Source of the DNA: Lysinibacillus fusiformis
GTDB taxonomy: Bacteria > Bacillota > Bacilli > Bacillales_A > Planococcaceae
Direction: 5' to 3'
Length of the DNA: 64,000 nt
Assembly: GCF_002845985.1 (NCBI RefSeq)
Contig: NZ_PDFK01000005.1
Span: 124,001 to 188,000, forward strand
Positions within the stretch are counted from its first letter, which is position 1, and every line of letters begins with the position of its first letter. The notes under the pieces are model-generated. The model saw only the letters and a program-made list of their open reading frames with translations, was not told where the DNA came from and made no database searches. Below are positions 37,284-48,400 of the stretch, piece by piece. Both the position numbers and the translations under genes were made by a program.

Positions 37284-37576
37284 GTTTGTTTTATCTTCAT
37301 TCAGCAGAAAACTTTATCTATTGGTTTGACGACATGGTGAAGTGAAGGTCAGTAAAATACGCTCATGATGATAAGGATGCTACTAGGAGAGTATGATAGT
37401 AGTGATTGATGACTATGCTAGTTTCGGTATATATCATCGGGCTTTCGCTGGCTATTAGCGAAAGCTATATTTTTCTAATGAGATGTTTGTGAAAAGAGTA
37501 AGAATGCGTTTAGCATATCGCGATTCATTTTCACTTTTATTTGTAAGGGAGGGACGGACGAGGAGTCCTAGTAGTT
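37284..37576 (+). other. nusG upstream region
   Basis: 293 bases without a firm gene, with a hairpin at 37441-37473. TTGACG at 37326-37331 is a possible -35 box, but no -10 box lies at the right distance. A 21-codon frame from ATG 37393 ends inside that hairpin; its ribosome binding site is too close to the start to accept it. Confidence 0.4.
37441..37473 (+). terminator. Hairpin in the nusG upstream region
   Basis: GCTTTCGCT pairs perfectly with AGCGAAAGC over a 7-base loop, followed by TATATTTTTCT. It could be a terminator or attenuator of nusG. Confidence 0.6.
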
Positions 37577-38110
37577 ATGGAGAAAAATTGGTATGTTGTT
37601 CATACGTATTCAGGGTATGAAAACCGTGTAAAAGCAAACCTAGAAAAACGTGTAGAAACAATGGGAATGCAAGATAAAATCTTCCGTGTAATTGTTCCTG
37701 AGCACGAGGAAACAGAAATGAAAGATGGGAAAAAGCGCACGATGATGCGTAAAGTTTTCCCTGGTTATGTGTTAGTTGAGTTAATTATGACAGACGATTC
37801 TTGGTATGTAGTACGAAATACGCCAGGCGTTACTGGCTTTATCGGCTCATCAGGTGGAGGAGCAAAACCAACACCTTTACTACCAGAGGAAGCAGATCGT
37901 CTACTACAACAAATGGGTATGACTGATAAGGTTGTAGAAGTTGATATAACTGTTGGTGAGGCTGTTGAAGTATTAGAAGGGCCGTTCGCTCATTTCCAAG
38001 GGCGTGTTGAGGAAATTGACACGGAAAAAGGAAAAATAAAAGTGTCGGTTGATATGTTTGGTCGCGAAACAATTATGGAGCTAGATTTCGAACAAATTCA
38101 AAAATTATAG
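37577..38110 (+). CDS. nusG: Transcription termination/antitermination factor NusG
   Basis: A 177-residue NusG. An NGN domain (WYVVHTYSGYE at the start; RKVFPGYVLVE) and a C-terminal KOW domain (VGEAVEVLEGPFAHFQGRVEEID) are complete. It binds RNA polymerase and affects pausing and termination. GAGGAG lies 11 bases before the ATG. It follows the usual secE-nusG-rplK-rplA order. Confidence 0.95.
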   Translation: MEKNWYVVHTYSGYENRVKANLEKRVETMGMQDKIFRVIVPEHEETEMKDGKKRTMMRKVFPGYVLVELIMTDDSWYVVRNTPGVTGFIGSSGGGAKPTPLLPEEADRLLQQMGMTDKVVEVDITVGEAVEVLEGPFAHFQGRVEEIDTEKGKIKVSVDMFGRETIMELDFEQIQKL

Positions 38111-38289
38111 TTCCAGTAATTGATCTATGACATGTCAATTGGTAGATGTTTCGCAGATTTTGTTAATTACTACTTGCTTAAAAAAATTAAAAGTGGTATC
38201 ATTTCATAGGTCAGACTGTCATACTTTTAGTTGACGTCTGTATTGATAATTTTAATGTTATCGGCACTTAGCTGACAGACAGATATTGA

Positions 38290-38315
38290 GTGGGAGGGGC
38301 AACCCAATTACCACA
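38290..38315 (+). promoter_or_regulatory. Leader motif before rplK, possible L1 operator
   Basis: GTGGGAGG, then CCC and CCACA: GTGG pairs with CCAC with an inner GGG/CCC stem and asymmetric internal loops. The same pattern occurs at 38836-38863 before rplA. L1 is known to regulate the L11-L1 genes by binding a leader that mimics its rRNA site. Confidence 0.5.
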
Positions 38316-38340
38316 TCACGGACTTAAGGAGGTGTGTCTC

Positions 38341-38766
38341 GTGGCTAAAAAAGTTATTAAAGTTGTAAAACTTCAAATCCCTGCTGGTAAAGCTAACCCA
38401 GCTCCACCGGTTGGTCCTGCATTAGGTCAAGCGGGTGTGAACATCATGGGATTCTGTAAAGAATTCAATGCGCGTACTGCTGATCAAGCTGGTCTTATTA
38501 TTCCAGTTGAAATTTCAGTATTCGAGGACCGTTCTTTCACTTTCATTACAAAAACTCCACCTGCAGCAGTGTTACTTAAAGTAGCAGCTGGTATCCAATC
38601 AGGATCTGGTGAACCAAATCGTAAAAAAGTGGCAACGGTTAAGCGTGATAAAGTTCGCGAAATCGCTGAAACTAAAATGCCAGACCTTAACGCTGCTTCA
38701 GTGGAAGCTGCTATGTTAATGGTTGAAGGTACTGCACGAAGCATGGGTATTGTTATCGAAGACTAA
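38341..38766 (+). CDS. rplK: 50S ribosomal protein L11
   Basis: A 141-residue L11, complete. The proline-rich [21 protein letters not shown] near residue 15 and the C-terminal rRNA-binding domain are standard. It forms part of the GTPase-associated centre. The start is GTG 38341 with AAGGAGGTG 9 bases upstream; the frame is open for 17 more codons upstream but lacks a binding site. Confidence 0.95.
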
Positions 38767-38795
38767 TCCCATTTACTTGATGTTTTGTTTTTTGG

Positions 38796-38834
38796 AAGGT
38801 TGCGAAGTTTCTTTGTGAACACGCAACCTTTATT
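38796..38834 (+). terminator. Hairpin between rplK and rplA
   Basis: AAGGTTGCG pairs with CGCAACCTT over a 17-base loop, followed by a short TATT. The T run is poor, so it may be an attenuator or a processing site. Confidence 0.45.
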
Positions 38835-38835
38835 C

Positions 38836-38863
38836 GTGGGAGGTAAAATCCGCTATAACCACA
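38836..38863 (+). promoter_or_regulatory. Leader motif before rplA, possible L1 operator
   Basis: GTGGGAGG, then CC and CCACA, a second copy of the pattern at 38290-38315, ending about 20 bases before the rplA start. Confidence 0.5.
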
Positions 38864-38882
38864 ATCAAGGAGGAAATATATA

Positions 38883-39581
38883 ATGGCTAAAAAAGGTAAA
38901 AAACTGCAAGATGCAGTAAAATTAATTGATCGTAACTCACTATATAGTGCACAAGAAGCAATCGAACTTGCTCAAAAAACTAGCACAGTTAACTTCGACG
39001 CTACTGTAGAAGTTGCTTTCCGTCTAGGTATTGATACTCGTAAAAACGACCAACAAATCCGTGGTGCAGTAGTGCTACCAAACGGTACTGGTAAAACTCA
39101 ACGTGTATTAGTATTCGCAAAAGGTGAGAAACTTAAAGAAGCTGAAGCAGCTGGTGCTGACTATGTAGGCGATGCAGAATACATCCAAAAAATCCAACAA
39201 GGTTGGTTTGATTTCGATGTAATCGTAGCAACTCCTGACATGATGGGCGAAGTTGGTAAACTTGGTCGTGTATTAGGACCTAAAGGTTTAATGCCAAACC
39301 CTAAAACTGGTACAGTTACTTTCGATGTAACAAAAGCGATCGAAGAAATCAAAGCTGGTAAAGTAGAATACCGTGCTGATAAAGCTGGTATCATCCACGC
39401 TCCTATCGGTAAAGTTTCTTTCTCAGCAGAAAAATTAGTAGAAAACTTCTTAGCTGTTTTTGATGTAGTGCAAAAAGCAAAACCTGCTGCAGCTAAAGGT
39501 ACTTACATGAAATCTGTAAATGTTACAACTACAATGGGCCCAGCTATTAAAGTTGACGCTTCTAACGTAGTAGTAAAATAA
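38883..39581 (+). CDS. rplA: 50S ribosomal protein L1
   Basis: A 232-residue two-domain L1. It binds helices 76-78 of 23S rRNA and, as an autoregulator, its own mRNA in several bacteria. GGAGG lies 8 bases before the ATG. The L1 signature region is [17 protein letters not shown] near residue 135. A promoter and L10 leader follow. Confidence 0.95.
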   Translation: MAKKGKKLQDAVKLIDRNSLYSAQEAIELAQKTSTVNFDATVEVAFRLGIDTRKNDQQIRGAVVLPNGTGKTQRVLVFAKGEKLKEAEAAGADYVGDAEYIQKIQQGWFDFDVIVATPDMMGEVGKLGRVLGPKGLMPNPKTGTVTFDVTKAIEEIKAGKVEYRADKAGIIHAPIGKVSFSAEKLVENFLAVFDVVQKAKPAAAKGTYMKSVNVTTTMGPAIKVDASNVVVK

Positions 39582-39595
39582 TTTATATATATGTG

Positions 39596-39624
39596 TTGAC
39601 GACAGTGAGTATACATGATATTAT
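39596..39624 (+). promoter_or_regulatory. Sigma-A promoter of rplJ-rplL
   Basis: TTGACG at 39596-39601 and TATTAT at 39619-39624, 17-base spacer, in front of the L10 leader. Confidence 0.75.
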
Positions 39625-39631
39625 AGTTGCT

Positions 39632-39775
39632 GTTGTGAATTATCCATTTGTACCGTAGACAGTAGGGGTGACTTGTCACTTAATGATCCTACCGAGGACA
39701 TCGGAATTCAGATTCTTATTTTAAAGATGATGACTTTCAGCCTCTGCGTCTATTTGACCCAGAGGCTTTTCTTTT
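39632..39775 (+). ncRNA. L10 leader (autoregulatory leader of rplJ-rplL)
   Basis: About 140 bases of structured leader upstream of rplJ, in the place and with the layout of the Rfam L10 leader. It ends in a terminator-like hairpin at 39740-39775: GCCTCTG pairs with CAGAGGC, then TTTTCTTTT. L10(L12)4 binding to the leader is known to control this operon in B. subtilis. Boundaries are approximate. Confidence 0.75.
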
Positions 39776-39813
39776 GTCGGTATAAATGACCCATTCTAAT
39801 AGGAGGTGTCATC

Positions 39814-40314
39814 ATGAGCAAAGCAATCGAAAACAAACAAGTACAAGTTCAAGAGATTACTGAAAAATTCCAAGGCGCTGCTTCTGTAGTAGTTGTGGAT
39901 TACCGTGGTCTTAATGTTGCACAAGTAACTGAGCTTCGTAAACAACTTCGTGAAGCTGGCGTTGAGTTCAAAGTTTACAAAAATACTTTAACTCGTCGTG
40001 CTGCTGAGGCTGCTGGTCTTGAAGGAATCAACGACGTATTAGTTGGTCCTAACGCAATTGCGTTCTCAAATGAAGATGTTGTAGCGCCTGCTAAAATCAT
40101 CAACGAGTTCGCTAAGAAAAACGAAGCTTTAGAAATTAAAGCGGGTATTATTGAAGGTACAATCTCTTCTGTTGAAGATGTTAAAGCACTTGCAGAACTT
40201 CCATCACGCGAAGGTCTACTTTCTATGCTTTTATCTGTACTTCAAGCTCCAGTGCGTAACTTCGCACTTGCAACAAAAGCTGTTGCAGAACAAAAAGAAG
40301 AACAAGGCGCGTAA
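39814..40314 (+). CDS. rplJ: 50S ribosomal protein L10
   Basis: A 166-residue L10. The N-terminal rRNA-binding domain ([21 protein letters not shown] near residue 25) and the C-terminal helix that binds L7/L12 dimers are complete. AGGAGGTG precedes the ATG. It is followed by rplL and likely autoregulated through the leader above. Confidence 0.95.
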   Translation: MSKAIENKQVQVQEITEKFQGAASVVVVDYRGLNVAQVTELRKQLREAGVEFKVYKNTLTRRAAEAAGLEGINDVLVGPNAIAFSNEDVVAPAKIINEFAKKNEALEIKAGIIEGTISSVEDVKALAELPSREGLLSMLLSVLQAPVRNFALATKAVAEQKEEQGA

Positions 40315-40387
40315 TTTAATACGCACTCAAACTTCTGCGGCCTGATCGCAAAAAAATAAAACATTATCCAATTAGGAGGAAATTATA

Positions 40388-40747
40388 ATGAATAAAGAGC
40401 AAATCTTAGAAGCTATCAAAGCTATGACAGTTCTTGAATTAAACGATTTAGTAAAAGCAATCGAAGAAGAATTCGGTGTAACAGCTGCTGCTCCTGTAGC
40501 AGTAGTTGCTGGCGGTGCTGCTGCAGCTGAAGAAAAAACTGAATTTGACGTAGTATTAGCATCTGCTGGTGCAGAAAAAATCAAAGTAATCAAAGTGGTT
40601 CGTGAAATCACTGGTTTAGGTCTTAAAGAAGCTAAAGAAGTAGTAGATAACGCTCCTAAAGCTCTTAAAGAAGGCGTTTCTAAAGATGAAGCTGAAGAAA
40701 TCAAAGCTAAACTTGAAGAAGTTGGCGCATCTGTAGAAGTTAAGTAA
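40388..40747 (+). CDS. rplL: 50S ribosomal protein L7/L12
   Basis: A 119-residue L7/L12: N-terminal dimerization helices, an Ala-rich hinge (about 36-50), and the C-terminal factor-binding domain with [19 protein letters not shown]. It recruits elongation factors to the ribosome. TTAGGAGG is upstream. A strong terminator follows. Confidence 0.95.
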   Translation: MNKEQILEAIKAMTVLELNDLVKAIEEEFGVTAAAPVAVVAGGAAAAEEKTEFDVVLASAGAEKIKVIKVVREITGLGLKEAKEVVDNAPKALKEGVSKDEAEEIKAKLEEVGASVEVK

Positions 40748-40772
40748 TCTCGTATTACTTTTTAACAAAAGG

Positions 40773-40802
40773 AAAGCTCGTCATTTTGGCGAGCTTTTTT
40801 CT
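40773..40802 (+). terminator. Terminator of rplJ-rplL
   Basis: AAAGCTCG pairs with CGAGCTTT over a 9-base loop, followed by T. Confidence 0.85.
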
Positions 40803-40823
40803 TCATTCTGAGGAGGCATGAAA

Positions 40824-41426
40824 ATGTCAGATCATTATTATACAAGTAAGCCTCAAACTGAGAGTAAACCTCGTCACTGGACATTCAAGTTACTAGGGCA
40901 TTCGTTTTCGTTTGAAACGGATGCAGGTGTATTTAGTAAAAGCGAAGTAGATTTTGGATCCCGTGTTTTAATAGACGCTTTTAAAATGCCTAATATTAAT
41001 GGTGCGATATTGGATGTAGGTTGTGGATATGGGCCGATAGGATTATCGATTGCCAAAGCGAATCCAGACCGTACCGTTTATATGATGGATATAAATGAAC
41101 GCGCAGTTACACTTTCGCAAAAAAATGCGCAAGTGAACGGTGTTCAAAATGTGCGAATATTTGTGAGTGACGGCCTATCGATGGTTGATACAGATGTAGA
41201 AGCTGCAGCTATCTTAACGAATCCACCAATTCGTGCAGGGAAGGAAACGATTTTCCGCTTTTACGATGGAGCTTATGATCGACTAGTGCCTTCGGGTGAG
41301 CTTTGGGTAGTCATCCAGAAGAAACAAGGAGCACCATCGACAGTAAGTTACCTAGAAGAAAAATTTTCAGAAGTCGATATTGTAGAGAAGAAAAAAGGGT
41401 ACTGGATAGTACGCGCAAAAAAATAA
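40824..41426 (+). CDS. RsmC-like 16S rRNA methyltransferase (YbxB)
   Basis: A 200-residue class I methyltransferase of the RsmC/RlmG type. Motif I ILDVGCGYGPIGL and the catalytic NPPIRAG motif are clear. It is the equivalent of B. subtilis YbxB, which has the same place between rplL and rpoB; the target base (likely a guanine of 16S rRNA) is inferred from the family. ATG 40824 is used: GAGGAGG ends 8 bases before it, but only 2 before ATG 40818. Confidence 0.87.
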   Translation: MSDHYYTSKPQTESKPRHWTFKLLGHSFSFETDAGVFSKSEVDFGSRVLIDAFKMPNINGAILDVGCGYGPIGLSIAKANPDRTVYMMDINERAVTLSQKNAQVNGVQNVRIFVSDGLSMVDTDVEAAAILTNPPIRAGKETIFRFYDGAYDRLVPSGELWVVIQKKQGAPSTVSYLEEKFSEVDIVEKKKGYWIVRAKK

Positions 41427-41445
41427 ATGAAATATGTATAATTTA

Positions 41446-41479
41446 TTGACTTGACAAATCGGCTATGATAATATGATAC
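41446..41479 (+). promoter_or_regulatory. Promoter region of rpoB-rpoC
   Basis: Overlapping -35 boxes TTGACT (41446-41451) and TTGACA (41451-41456) with -10 candidates GATAAT (41467-41472) and TATGAT (41472-41477), each at 15 bases. The true start site cannot be decided by eye. Confidence 0.55.
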
Positions 41480-41568
41480 AATGCAAAAATATTATTTTGA
41501 GGTCGTATGCCCTTTTGTATAGAAATGTTTTTATATGGGTATACTTGCCAAGATAAGTTTAGTTAACC

Positions 41569-41604
41569 GAAAATGAGATCTTTTTGAAGACTCGTTTTCT
41601 TTTT
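41569..41604 (+). terminator. Terminator-like hairpin in the rpoB leader
   Basis: GAAAATGAG pairs with CTCGTTTTC (one G-T pair) over a 13-base loop, then TTTTTG. It lies after the rpoB promoter and before its start, so it may attenuate rpoBC. Confidence 0.7.
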
Positions 41605-41612
41605 GTCTTTCG

Positions 41613-41638
41613 AAATCATACACTATTTGTATGATTTT
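41613..41638 (+). other. Second hairpin in the rpoB leader
   Basis: AAATCATAC pairs perfectly with GTATGATTT over a 7-base loop; no long T run follows. It could compete with or follow the terminator hairpin. Confidence 0.45.
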
Positions 41639-41676
41639 GCAAAGACCTAATATCGCTTTATTGAGGGGTGAATGAG

Positions 41677-44600
41677 TTGACAGGTCAACTAGTTCAGTAC
41701 GGACAACACCGCCAGCGTAGAAGCTTTGCGCGTATTAAAGAGGTGCTTGAGCTTCCAAATCTGATTGAGATTCAAACGGCGTCTTACGAGTGGTTCCTTG
41801 AAGAAGGTTTACGTGAAATGTTCCGTGACATTTCGCCGATCGAGGACTTTACAGGTAATCTTTCATTAGAATTCATCGATTATTCATTAGGTGAGCCTAA
41901 GTATGATGTTGATGAATGTAAAGAGCGAGATGTTACTTACGCAGCTCCATTACGTGTGAAAGTACGTCTTTACAACAAAGAAACAGACGAAGTGAAAGAA
42001 CAAGATGTCTTCATGGGTGACTTCCCATTAATGACAGAAACAGGTACGTTCATTATCAATGGTGCTGAACGTGTTATCGTTTCACAATTAGTTCGTTCAC
42101 CAAGTGTGTATTTCCATGATAAAACTGATAAAAACGGTAAAAAAGGTTTCGGCGCAACGGTGATTCCAAACCGTGGTGCATGGTTAGAGTATGAAACTGA
42201 TGCAAAAGACGTAGTTTATGTGCGTATCGATCGTACTCGTAAGCTACCAGTAACAGTGTTACTACGTGCACTAGGTTTCGGTTCAGACCAAGAAATTATC
42301 GATATTATCGGTGATAACGAGTATTTACGTAATACGTTAGAAAAAGATAACTCTGAAAGTACAGAAAAAGCACTTTTAGAAATCTATGAACGTTTACGTC
42401 CAGGTGAGCCTCCAACAGTAGAAAGTGCGAAGAGTTTATTGTACTCTCGTTTCTTCGATGCAAAACGTTATGATTTAGCGAATGTTGGTCGCTACAAAAT
42501 GAATAAAAAGCTTCATATTAAAAATCGTTTATTTAACCAAACGATTGCTGAAACGCTTGTAGATCCTGAAACAGGCGAAATTTTAGTAGAAAAGGGTACA
42601 GTGCTTGACCGTCGTACTTTAGATAAAATTCTACCTTACCTAGAAGATTCATCAAAAGGTATTGGTTACCGTACTTTATCGCAAGTTGGTGGCGTGCTTG
42701 AGGACGATGTAACAATCCAATCTATTAAGATTTATGCACCGAAAGATGAAGCACAAAAAGAAATTAATATCATCAGTAATGCGTACATTGATGAAGAAGT
42801 GAAGAATATTACACCAGCTGACGTTTTATCTTCAGTAAGCTATTTCTTCAACTTACTTTACCAAGTAGGCGCAACAGATGATATTGACCATTTAGGTAAC
42901 CGTCGTCTACGTTCAGTAGGTGAGTTACTACAAAACCAATTCCGTATCGGTTTATCTCGTATGGAACGTGTAGTACGTGAGCGTATGTCCATTAACGACA
43001 CAGCTGCAATCGTACCGCAACAATTAATTAATATTCGCCCTGTAATTGCGTCTATTAAAGAGTTCTTCGGTAGCTCTCAATTATCTCAATTCATGGACCA
43101 AACAAACCCTCTAGCAGAGTTAACACATAAACGTCGTTTATCTGCATTAGGGCCTGGTGGTTTAACACGTGAGCGTGCTGGTTTTGAAGTGCGTGACGTT
43201 CACTACTCTCACTACGGTCGTATGTGTCCAATCGAGACACCTGAGGGTCCAAACATTGGTTTAATCAACTCATTATCTTCATTTGCCAAAGTCAATAAAT
43301 TTGGATTCATCGAAACGCCTTATCGTCGTATTGATCACGAAACAGGCCGAGTAACGGATCAAATTGATTATTTAACAGCTGATGAAGAAGATAACTACTA
43401 TGTAGCACAAGCAAACTCGCTATTAAATCCAGATGGTACATTTACTAATGAAGAAGTAGTAGGTCGTTTCCGTGGGGATAACACAGTATTCAATAAAGCT
43501 CAAATGGACTACATGGACGTATCTCCTAAACAAGTAGTTTCTGCTGCGACTGCCTGTATCCCGTTCTTAGAAAACGATGACTCTAACCGTGCACTTATGG
43601 GTGCCAACATGCAACGTCAAGCAGTTCCACTTCTTAACCCAGAAGCACCATTCGTTGGTACGGGTATGGAACATGTTGATGCGCGTGATTCAGGTGCAGC
43701 TGTTGTAGCGAAATACGATGGTATTGTTGAGCACGTAGAGGCTCGCTCTATCCATGTTCGTCGCATTGAAGTTGTAGACGGCAAAGAGGTTAAAGGCGAT
43801 TTAACAAAATATAAATTACAAAAATTCATTCGTTCAAACCAAGGTACTTCATATAACCAACGTCCACTTGTAAAAGTTGGCGAGCGTGTGAAACCTCGTG
43901 ATATTTTAGCAGACGGTCCATCAATGGAAAGAGGCGAACTGGCTCTTGGACGTAACGTACTTGTTGCATTCATGACTTGGAACGGCTTTAACTATGAGGA
44001 TGCTGTTATTATGAGCGAGCGCCTTGTAAAAGACGATGTCTATACATCTGTTCATATTGAAGAATATGAATCAGAATCTCGTGATACAAAGCTTGGGCCT
44101 GAAGAAATCACTCGCGATATTCCGAACGTTGGGGAAGATGCACTTCGTAACCTAGACGAACGTGGTATTATCCGTATTGGTGCGGAAGTACGTGATGGCG
44201 ATATTCTGGTAGGGAAAGTAACACCTAAAGGGGTTACAGAATTAACTGCGGAAGAGCGTTTATTACATGCAATCTTCGGTGAAAAGGCTCGTGAGGTTCG
44301 TGATACTTCATTACGTGTACCACACGGTGCTGGCGGTATCATTCTTGACGTTAAAGTATTTAACCGTGAAGATGGCGATGAATTACCACCAGGCGTTAAC
44401 CAATTAGTTCGTGCTTATATTGTTCAAAAACGTAAAATTCGCGTTGGGGACAAAATGGCCGGACGTCATGGTAACAAAGGGGTTATCTCTCGTATCTTAC
44501 CGGAAGAAGATATGCCGTTCATGCCAGATGGCACGCCTGTTGATATCATGTTAAATCCACTTGGTGTACCTTCTCGTATGAATATCGGACAAGTTTTAGA

Positions 44601-45243
44601 GTTACACTTAGGTATGGCTTCCCGCTACCTAGGCGTCCACATGGCAACACCAGTATTTGATGGTGCTAATGAAGAAGACGTTTGGGAAACAATGGAAGAA
44701 GCAGGGATGAACCGTGACGGTAAAACAATCCTGTATGATGGACGTTCTGGTGAACCATTTGATAACCGTGTATCTGTTGGGATCATGTACATGATCAAAC
44801 TTGCTCACATGGTTGATGATAAACTTCACGCACGTTCAACTGGTCCTTATTCACTTGTTACGCAGCAACCACTTGGTGGTAAAGCGCAATTTGGTGGACA
44901 ACGTTTTGGTGAGATGGAGGTATGGGCACTTGAAGCATACGGTGCTGCATATACACTTCAAGAAATCTTAACGGTTAAATCCGATGACGTTGTTGGTCGT
45001 GTGAAAACATATGAAGCCATCGTTAAAGGTGAAAGTGTACCAGAGCCAGGTGTTCCTGAATCATTCAAAGTATTGATTAAAGAACTTCAATCTCTTGGTA
45101 TGGATGTTAAGATGTTAACAGTTAATGATGAAGAAGTAGAGCTTCGCGATTTAGACGAAGAAGAAGATCTTCAACCAGCTGATGCACTTAACATTGCACC
45201 ACAGCCAGATACAGAAGAAGAGCCAGTAGAGTCTTTTGAATAA
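41677..45243 (+). CDS. rpoB: DNA-directed RNA polymerase subunit beta
   Basis: An 1188-residue beta subunit, complete. The rifampicin-binding cluster reads [16 protein letters not shown] and HKRRLSALG, the susceptible form (Q, D, H and S as in wild type). The start is TTG 41677 with GAGGGGTG 7 bases upstream, matching the MTGQLVQYG start of B. subtilis; GTG 41668 is inside the binding site. A terminator-like hairpin follows before rpoC. Confidence 0.97.
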   Translation: MTGQLVQYGQHRQRRSFARIKEVLELPNLIEIQTASYEWFLEEGLREMFRDISPIEDFTGNLSLEFIDYSLGEPKYDVDECKERDVTYAAPLRVKVRLYNKETDEVKEQDVFMGDFPLMTETGTFIINGAERVIVSQLVRSPSVYFHDKTDKNGKKGFGATVIPNRGAWLEYETDAKDVVYVRIDRTRKLPVTVLLRALGFGSDQEIIDIIGDNEYLRNTLEKDNSESTEKALLEIYERLRPGEPPTVESAKSLLYSRFFDAKRYDLANVGRYKMNKKLHIKNRLFNQTIAETLVDPETGEILVEKGTVLDRRTLDKILPYLEDSSKGIGYRTLSQVGGVLEDDVTIQSIKIYAPKDEAQKEINIISNAYIDEEVKNITPADVLSSVSYFFNLLYQVGATDDIDHLGNRRLRSVGELLQNQFRIGLSRMERVVRERMSINDTAAIVPQQLINIRPVIASIKEFFGSSQLSQFMDQTNPLAELTHKRRLSALGPGGLTRERAGFEVRDVHYSHYGRMCPIETPEGPNIGLINSLSSFAKVNKFGFIETPYRRIDHETGRVTDQIDYLTADEEDNYYVAQANSLLNPDGTFTNEEVVGRFRGDNTVFNKAQMDYMDVSPKQVVSAATACIPFLENDDSNRALMGANMQRQAVPLLNPEAPFVGTGMEHVDARDSGAAVVAKYDGIVEHVEARSIHVRRIEVVDGKEVKGDLTKYKLQKFIRSNQGTSYNQRPLVKVGERVKPRDILADGPSMERGELALGRNVLVAFMTWNGFNYEDAVIMSERLVKDDVYTSVHIEEYESESRDTKLGPEEITRDIPNVGEDALRNLDERGIIRIGAEVRDGDILVGKVTPKGVTELTAEERLLHAIFGEKAREVRDTSLRVPHGAGGIILDVKVFNREDGDELPPGVNQLVRAYIVQKRKIRVGDKMAGRHGNKGVISRILPEEDMPFMPDGTPVDIMLNPLGVPSRMNIGQVLELHLGMASRYLGVHMATPVFDGANEEDVWETMEEAGMNRDGKTILYDGRSGEPFDNRVSVGIMYMIKLAHMVDDKLHARSTGPYSLVTQQPLGGKAQFGGQRFGEMEVWALEAYGAAYTLQEILTVKSDDVVGRVKTYEAIVKGESVPEPGVPESFKVLIKELQSLGMDVKMLTVNDEEVELRDLDEEEDLQPADALNIAPQPDTEEEPVESFE

Positions 45244-45292
45244 TGGAAACCCAAATTCACAATGGTGAATAAGGTCAAACTTATTTTTCAAA

Positions 45293-45334
45293 TTAGCCGG
45301 GCAGGATTTAACGCCCTGCCTGGCTTTTTCTTTT
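45293..45334 (+). terminator. Hairpin between rpoB and rpoC
   Basis: AGCCGGGCAGG pairs with CCTGCCTGGCT, followed by TTTTCTTTT. Strong terminator form, yet rpoC must be expressed; read-through or a rpoC promoter in 45335-45430 is implied. Confidence 0.75.
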
Positions 45335-45446
45335 AATAAATCATTCTATTTCTAATCCTTTGCCAAAGAGGCAATTCTTTGCAAGCGATTATCGAGCTGC
45401 GTAAAAGAGTCTTTATAAAGACCTATACTAGAGGGAGGTAGGCTCC

Positions 45447-48400
45447 TTGATAGACGTTAATGAATTTGAATATATGAAAATCGGTTTAGCATCCCCTGAC
45501 AAGATTCGTTCTTGGTCATATGGTGAGGTTAAAAAGCCTGAAACAATTAACTACCGTACATTAAAACCAGAAAAAGATGGTTTATTCTGTGAACGTATCT
45601 TTGGTCCAACTAAAGATTGGGAATGTCATTGTGGTAAATATAAACGTGTACGCTATAAAGGCGTAGTTTGTGACCGTTGTGGCGTTGAAGTAACACGCGC
45701 TAAAGTTCGTCGTGAACGTATGGGACACATCGAATTAGCAGCACCAGTTTCTCATATCTGGTACTTCAAAGGTATTCCAAGCCGTATGGGTCTAATCCTA
45801 GATATGTCACCACGTGCATTAGAAGAAGTTATTTATTTTGCTTCATATGTTGTGATTGATGCGGGTGCTACTAATTTAGAAAGCAAACAATTACTTTCTG
45901 AAAAAGAGTACCGTGCATACCGTGAAAAATTCGGCAACACATTCGAAGCTGCAATGGGTGCAGAAGCAATCAAAAAACTATTAAGCAAAATTGACTTAGA
46001 GGATGAAACACATTCTTTAAAAGAAGAGTTAAAATCTGCACAAGGTCAAAGACGTACTCGTGCTATCAAACGTCTAGAAGTTGTTGAATCTTTCCGTAAC
46101 TCAGGTAACTCACCTGAATGGATGATTCTAGATGTTCTACCTGTTATTCCACCAGAGCTTCGTCCAATGGTGCAATTAGATGGTGGTCGTTTTGCAACTT
46201 CCGATTTAAACGATTTATACCGTCGTGTAATTAACCGTAATAATCGTTTAAAACGTTTATTAGATTTAGGTGCGCCAAGCATCATCGTACAAAACGAAAA
46301 GCGTATGCTACAAGAAGCTGTTGACGCATTAATTGATAATGGTCGTCGCGGACGTCCTGTAACAGGTCCTGGTAACCGTCCACTAAAATCACTTTCACAT
46401 ATGCTGAAAGGTAAACAAGGTCGTTTCCGTCAAAACTTACTTGGTAAACGTGTTGACTATTCTGGTCGTTCCGTTATCGTAGTAGGTCCAAACTTAAAAA
46501 TGTACCAATGTGGTTTACCAAAAGAAATGGCTATCGAATTATTCAAGCCATTCGTAATGAAAGAGTTAGTAGAGCGTGGTCTTGCTCATAACATTAAATC
46601 TGCTAAGCGTAAAATTGAACGTTTAAACAATGACGTTTGGGACGTTTTAGAAGATGTTATTCGTGAGCATCCGGTATTACTAAACCGTGCACCAACGCTT
46701 CACCGTCTTGGTATTCAAGCATTTGAACCAACACTAGTTGAAGGTCGTGCTATTCGTCTTCACCCATTAGTATGTACAGCGTATAACGCTGACTTCGATG
46801 GTGACCAAATGGCGGTTCACGTACCGTTATCAGCAGAAGCTCAAGCAGAAGCTCGTCTTCTAATGCTTGCAGCACAAAACATCTTGAATCCAAAAGATGG
46901 TAAACCTGTTGTAACACCTTCTCAAGATATGGTATTAGGAAACTACTACCTAACACTTGAACGTGAAGATGCTCGTGGTGAAGGTACTGTTTTCTATGGT
47001 CCAAATGAAGTCTTAATTGCATATGATACAGGTCATGTACATTTGCATACACGTATCGCGATTAAAGCAAGTTCGTTAAATAACCCAACATTCACAGAAG
47101 AACAAAATAATATGTTCCTATTGACAACTGTTGGTAAAGTAATCTTTAACGAAATCTTGCCAAAATCATTCCCTTATATTAATGAGCCAACTGATTTCAA
47201 CTTAGAGCAAGTAACACCAGAGAAATACTTCGCTAATTTAGTAATTGACGAAGATACTCTGAAAGAGCTTGAATCAGATAGCGCTTATAATAATTTAGAT
47301 GAAAAAGGGAAAATTGATGCACAACGTACAGCTGTATTGCGTAAATATTTTGCATCAGTACCAGTTGTAAATCCATTCCGTAAAAAATTCTTAGGAAATA
47401 TCATTGCTGAAGTGTTTAAACGTTTCCACATTACTGAAACATCTAAAATGCTTGACCGCATGAAAAACCTAGGATTTAAATATTCAACACGTGCTGGTAT
47501 TACTGTAGGTGTATCTGACATCGTGGTATTACCTGATAAAGGTGAAATTTTAGCTGTAGCTCAAGAAAAAGTGGATAAAGTTCAAGCGCAATTCCGTCGT
47601 GGTTTCATTACAGAGGATGAACGTTATGATCGTGTTATCTCAAGCTGGAGTGCTGCGAAAGACGAAATTCAAGCGAAACTGATGAAGTCACTTGAGAAAA
47701 CAAACCCAATTTTCATGATGTCTGATTCAGGTGCCCGTGGTAACGCATCTAACTTTACGCAGTTAGCTGGTATGCGTGGTCTGATGGCCAACCCGGCTGG
47801 TCGTATTATTGAACTTCCAATTAAATCTTCATTCCGTGAAGGTTTAACAGTATTAGAGTACTTCATCTCTACTCACGGTGCTCGTAAAGGTCTTGCCGAT
47901 ACAGCCCTTAAAACTGCCGATTCAGGTTACTTAACACGTCGTCTTGTTGACGTTGCACAGGATGTTATTGTACGTGAAGATGACTGTGGTACTGACCGTG
48001 GCTTAACAATTGGTGCATTAATGGAAGGCACAGAACTGATTGAAGCTCTAGATGAACGTATTGTTGGTCGTCATACGAAGAAAACAATCGTACATCCTGA
48101 AACGGGTGAAGTTATTTTAGGAAGAGATGGTTTAATCGACCAAGATGTTGCTCGTGCAATTATTGAAGCAGGTATCGAGGAAGTGACAATCCGTTCAGCA
48201 TTTACATGTAATACAAAACATGGCGTATGTAAAAAATGTTACGGCATGAACTTGGCAACAGGTGAAAAGGTTGAGGTTGGAGAGGCAGTTGGTATTATTG
48301 CAGCTCAATCAATCGGTGAACCAGGTACACAATTAACAATGCGTACATTCCATACAGGTGGGGTTGCCGGAGATGATATTACACAAGGTCTTCCACGTAT

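Noticed and set aside
37393..37458. 21-codon frame in the nusG leader ending inside the hairpin loop
   Set aside because: GGAG is only 3 bases from the ATG, so translation is doubtful; kept only as a remark.
38290..38340. N-terminal extension of L11
   Set aside because: The GTG at 38341 has the strong GGAGG site and fits the family start; the upstream codons cover the possible L1 operator.
42950..43260. Rifampicin-resistance change in RpoB
   Set aside because: The cluster reads as the susceptible wild type (Q, D, H and S positions unchanged).
43617..43973. Minus-strand open frame opposite rpoB
   Set aside because: Shadow of rpoB; no start signals.
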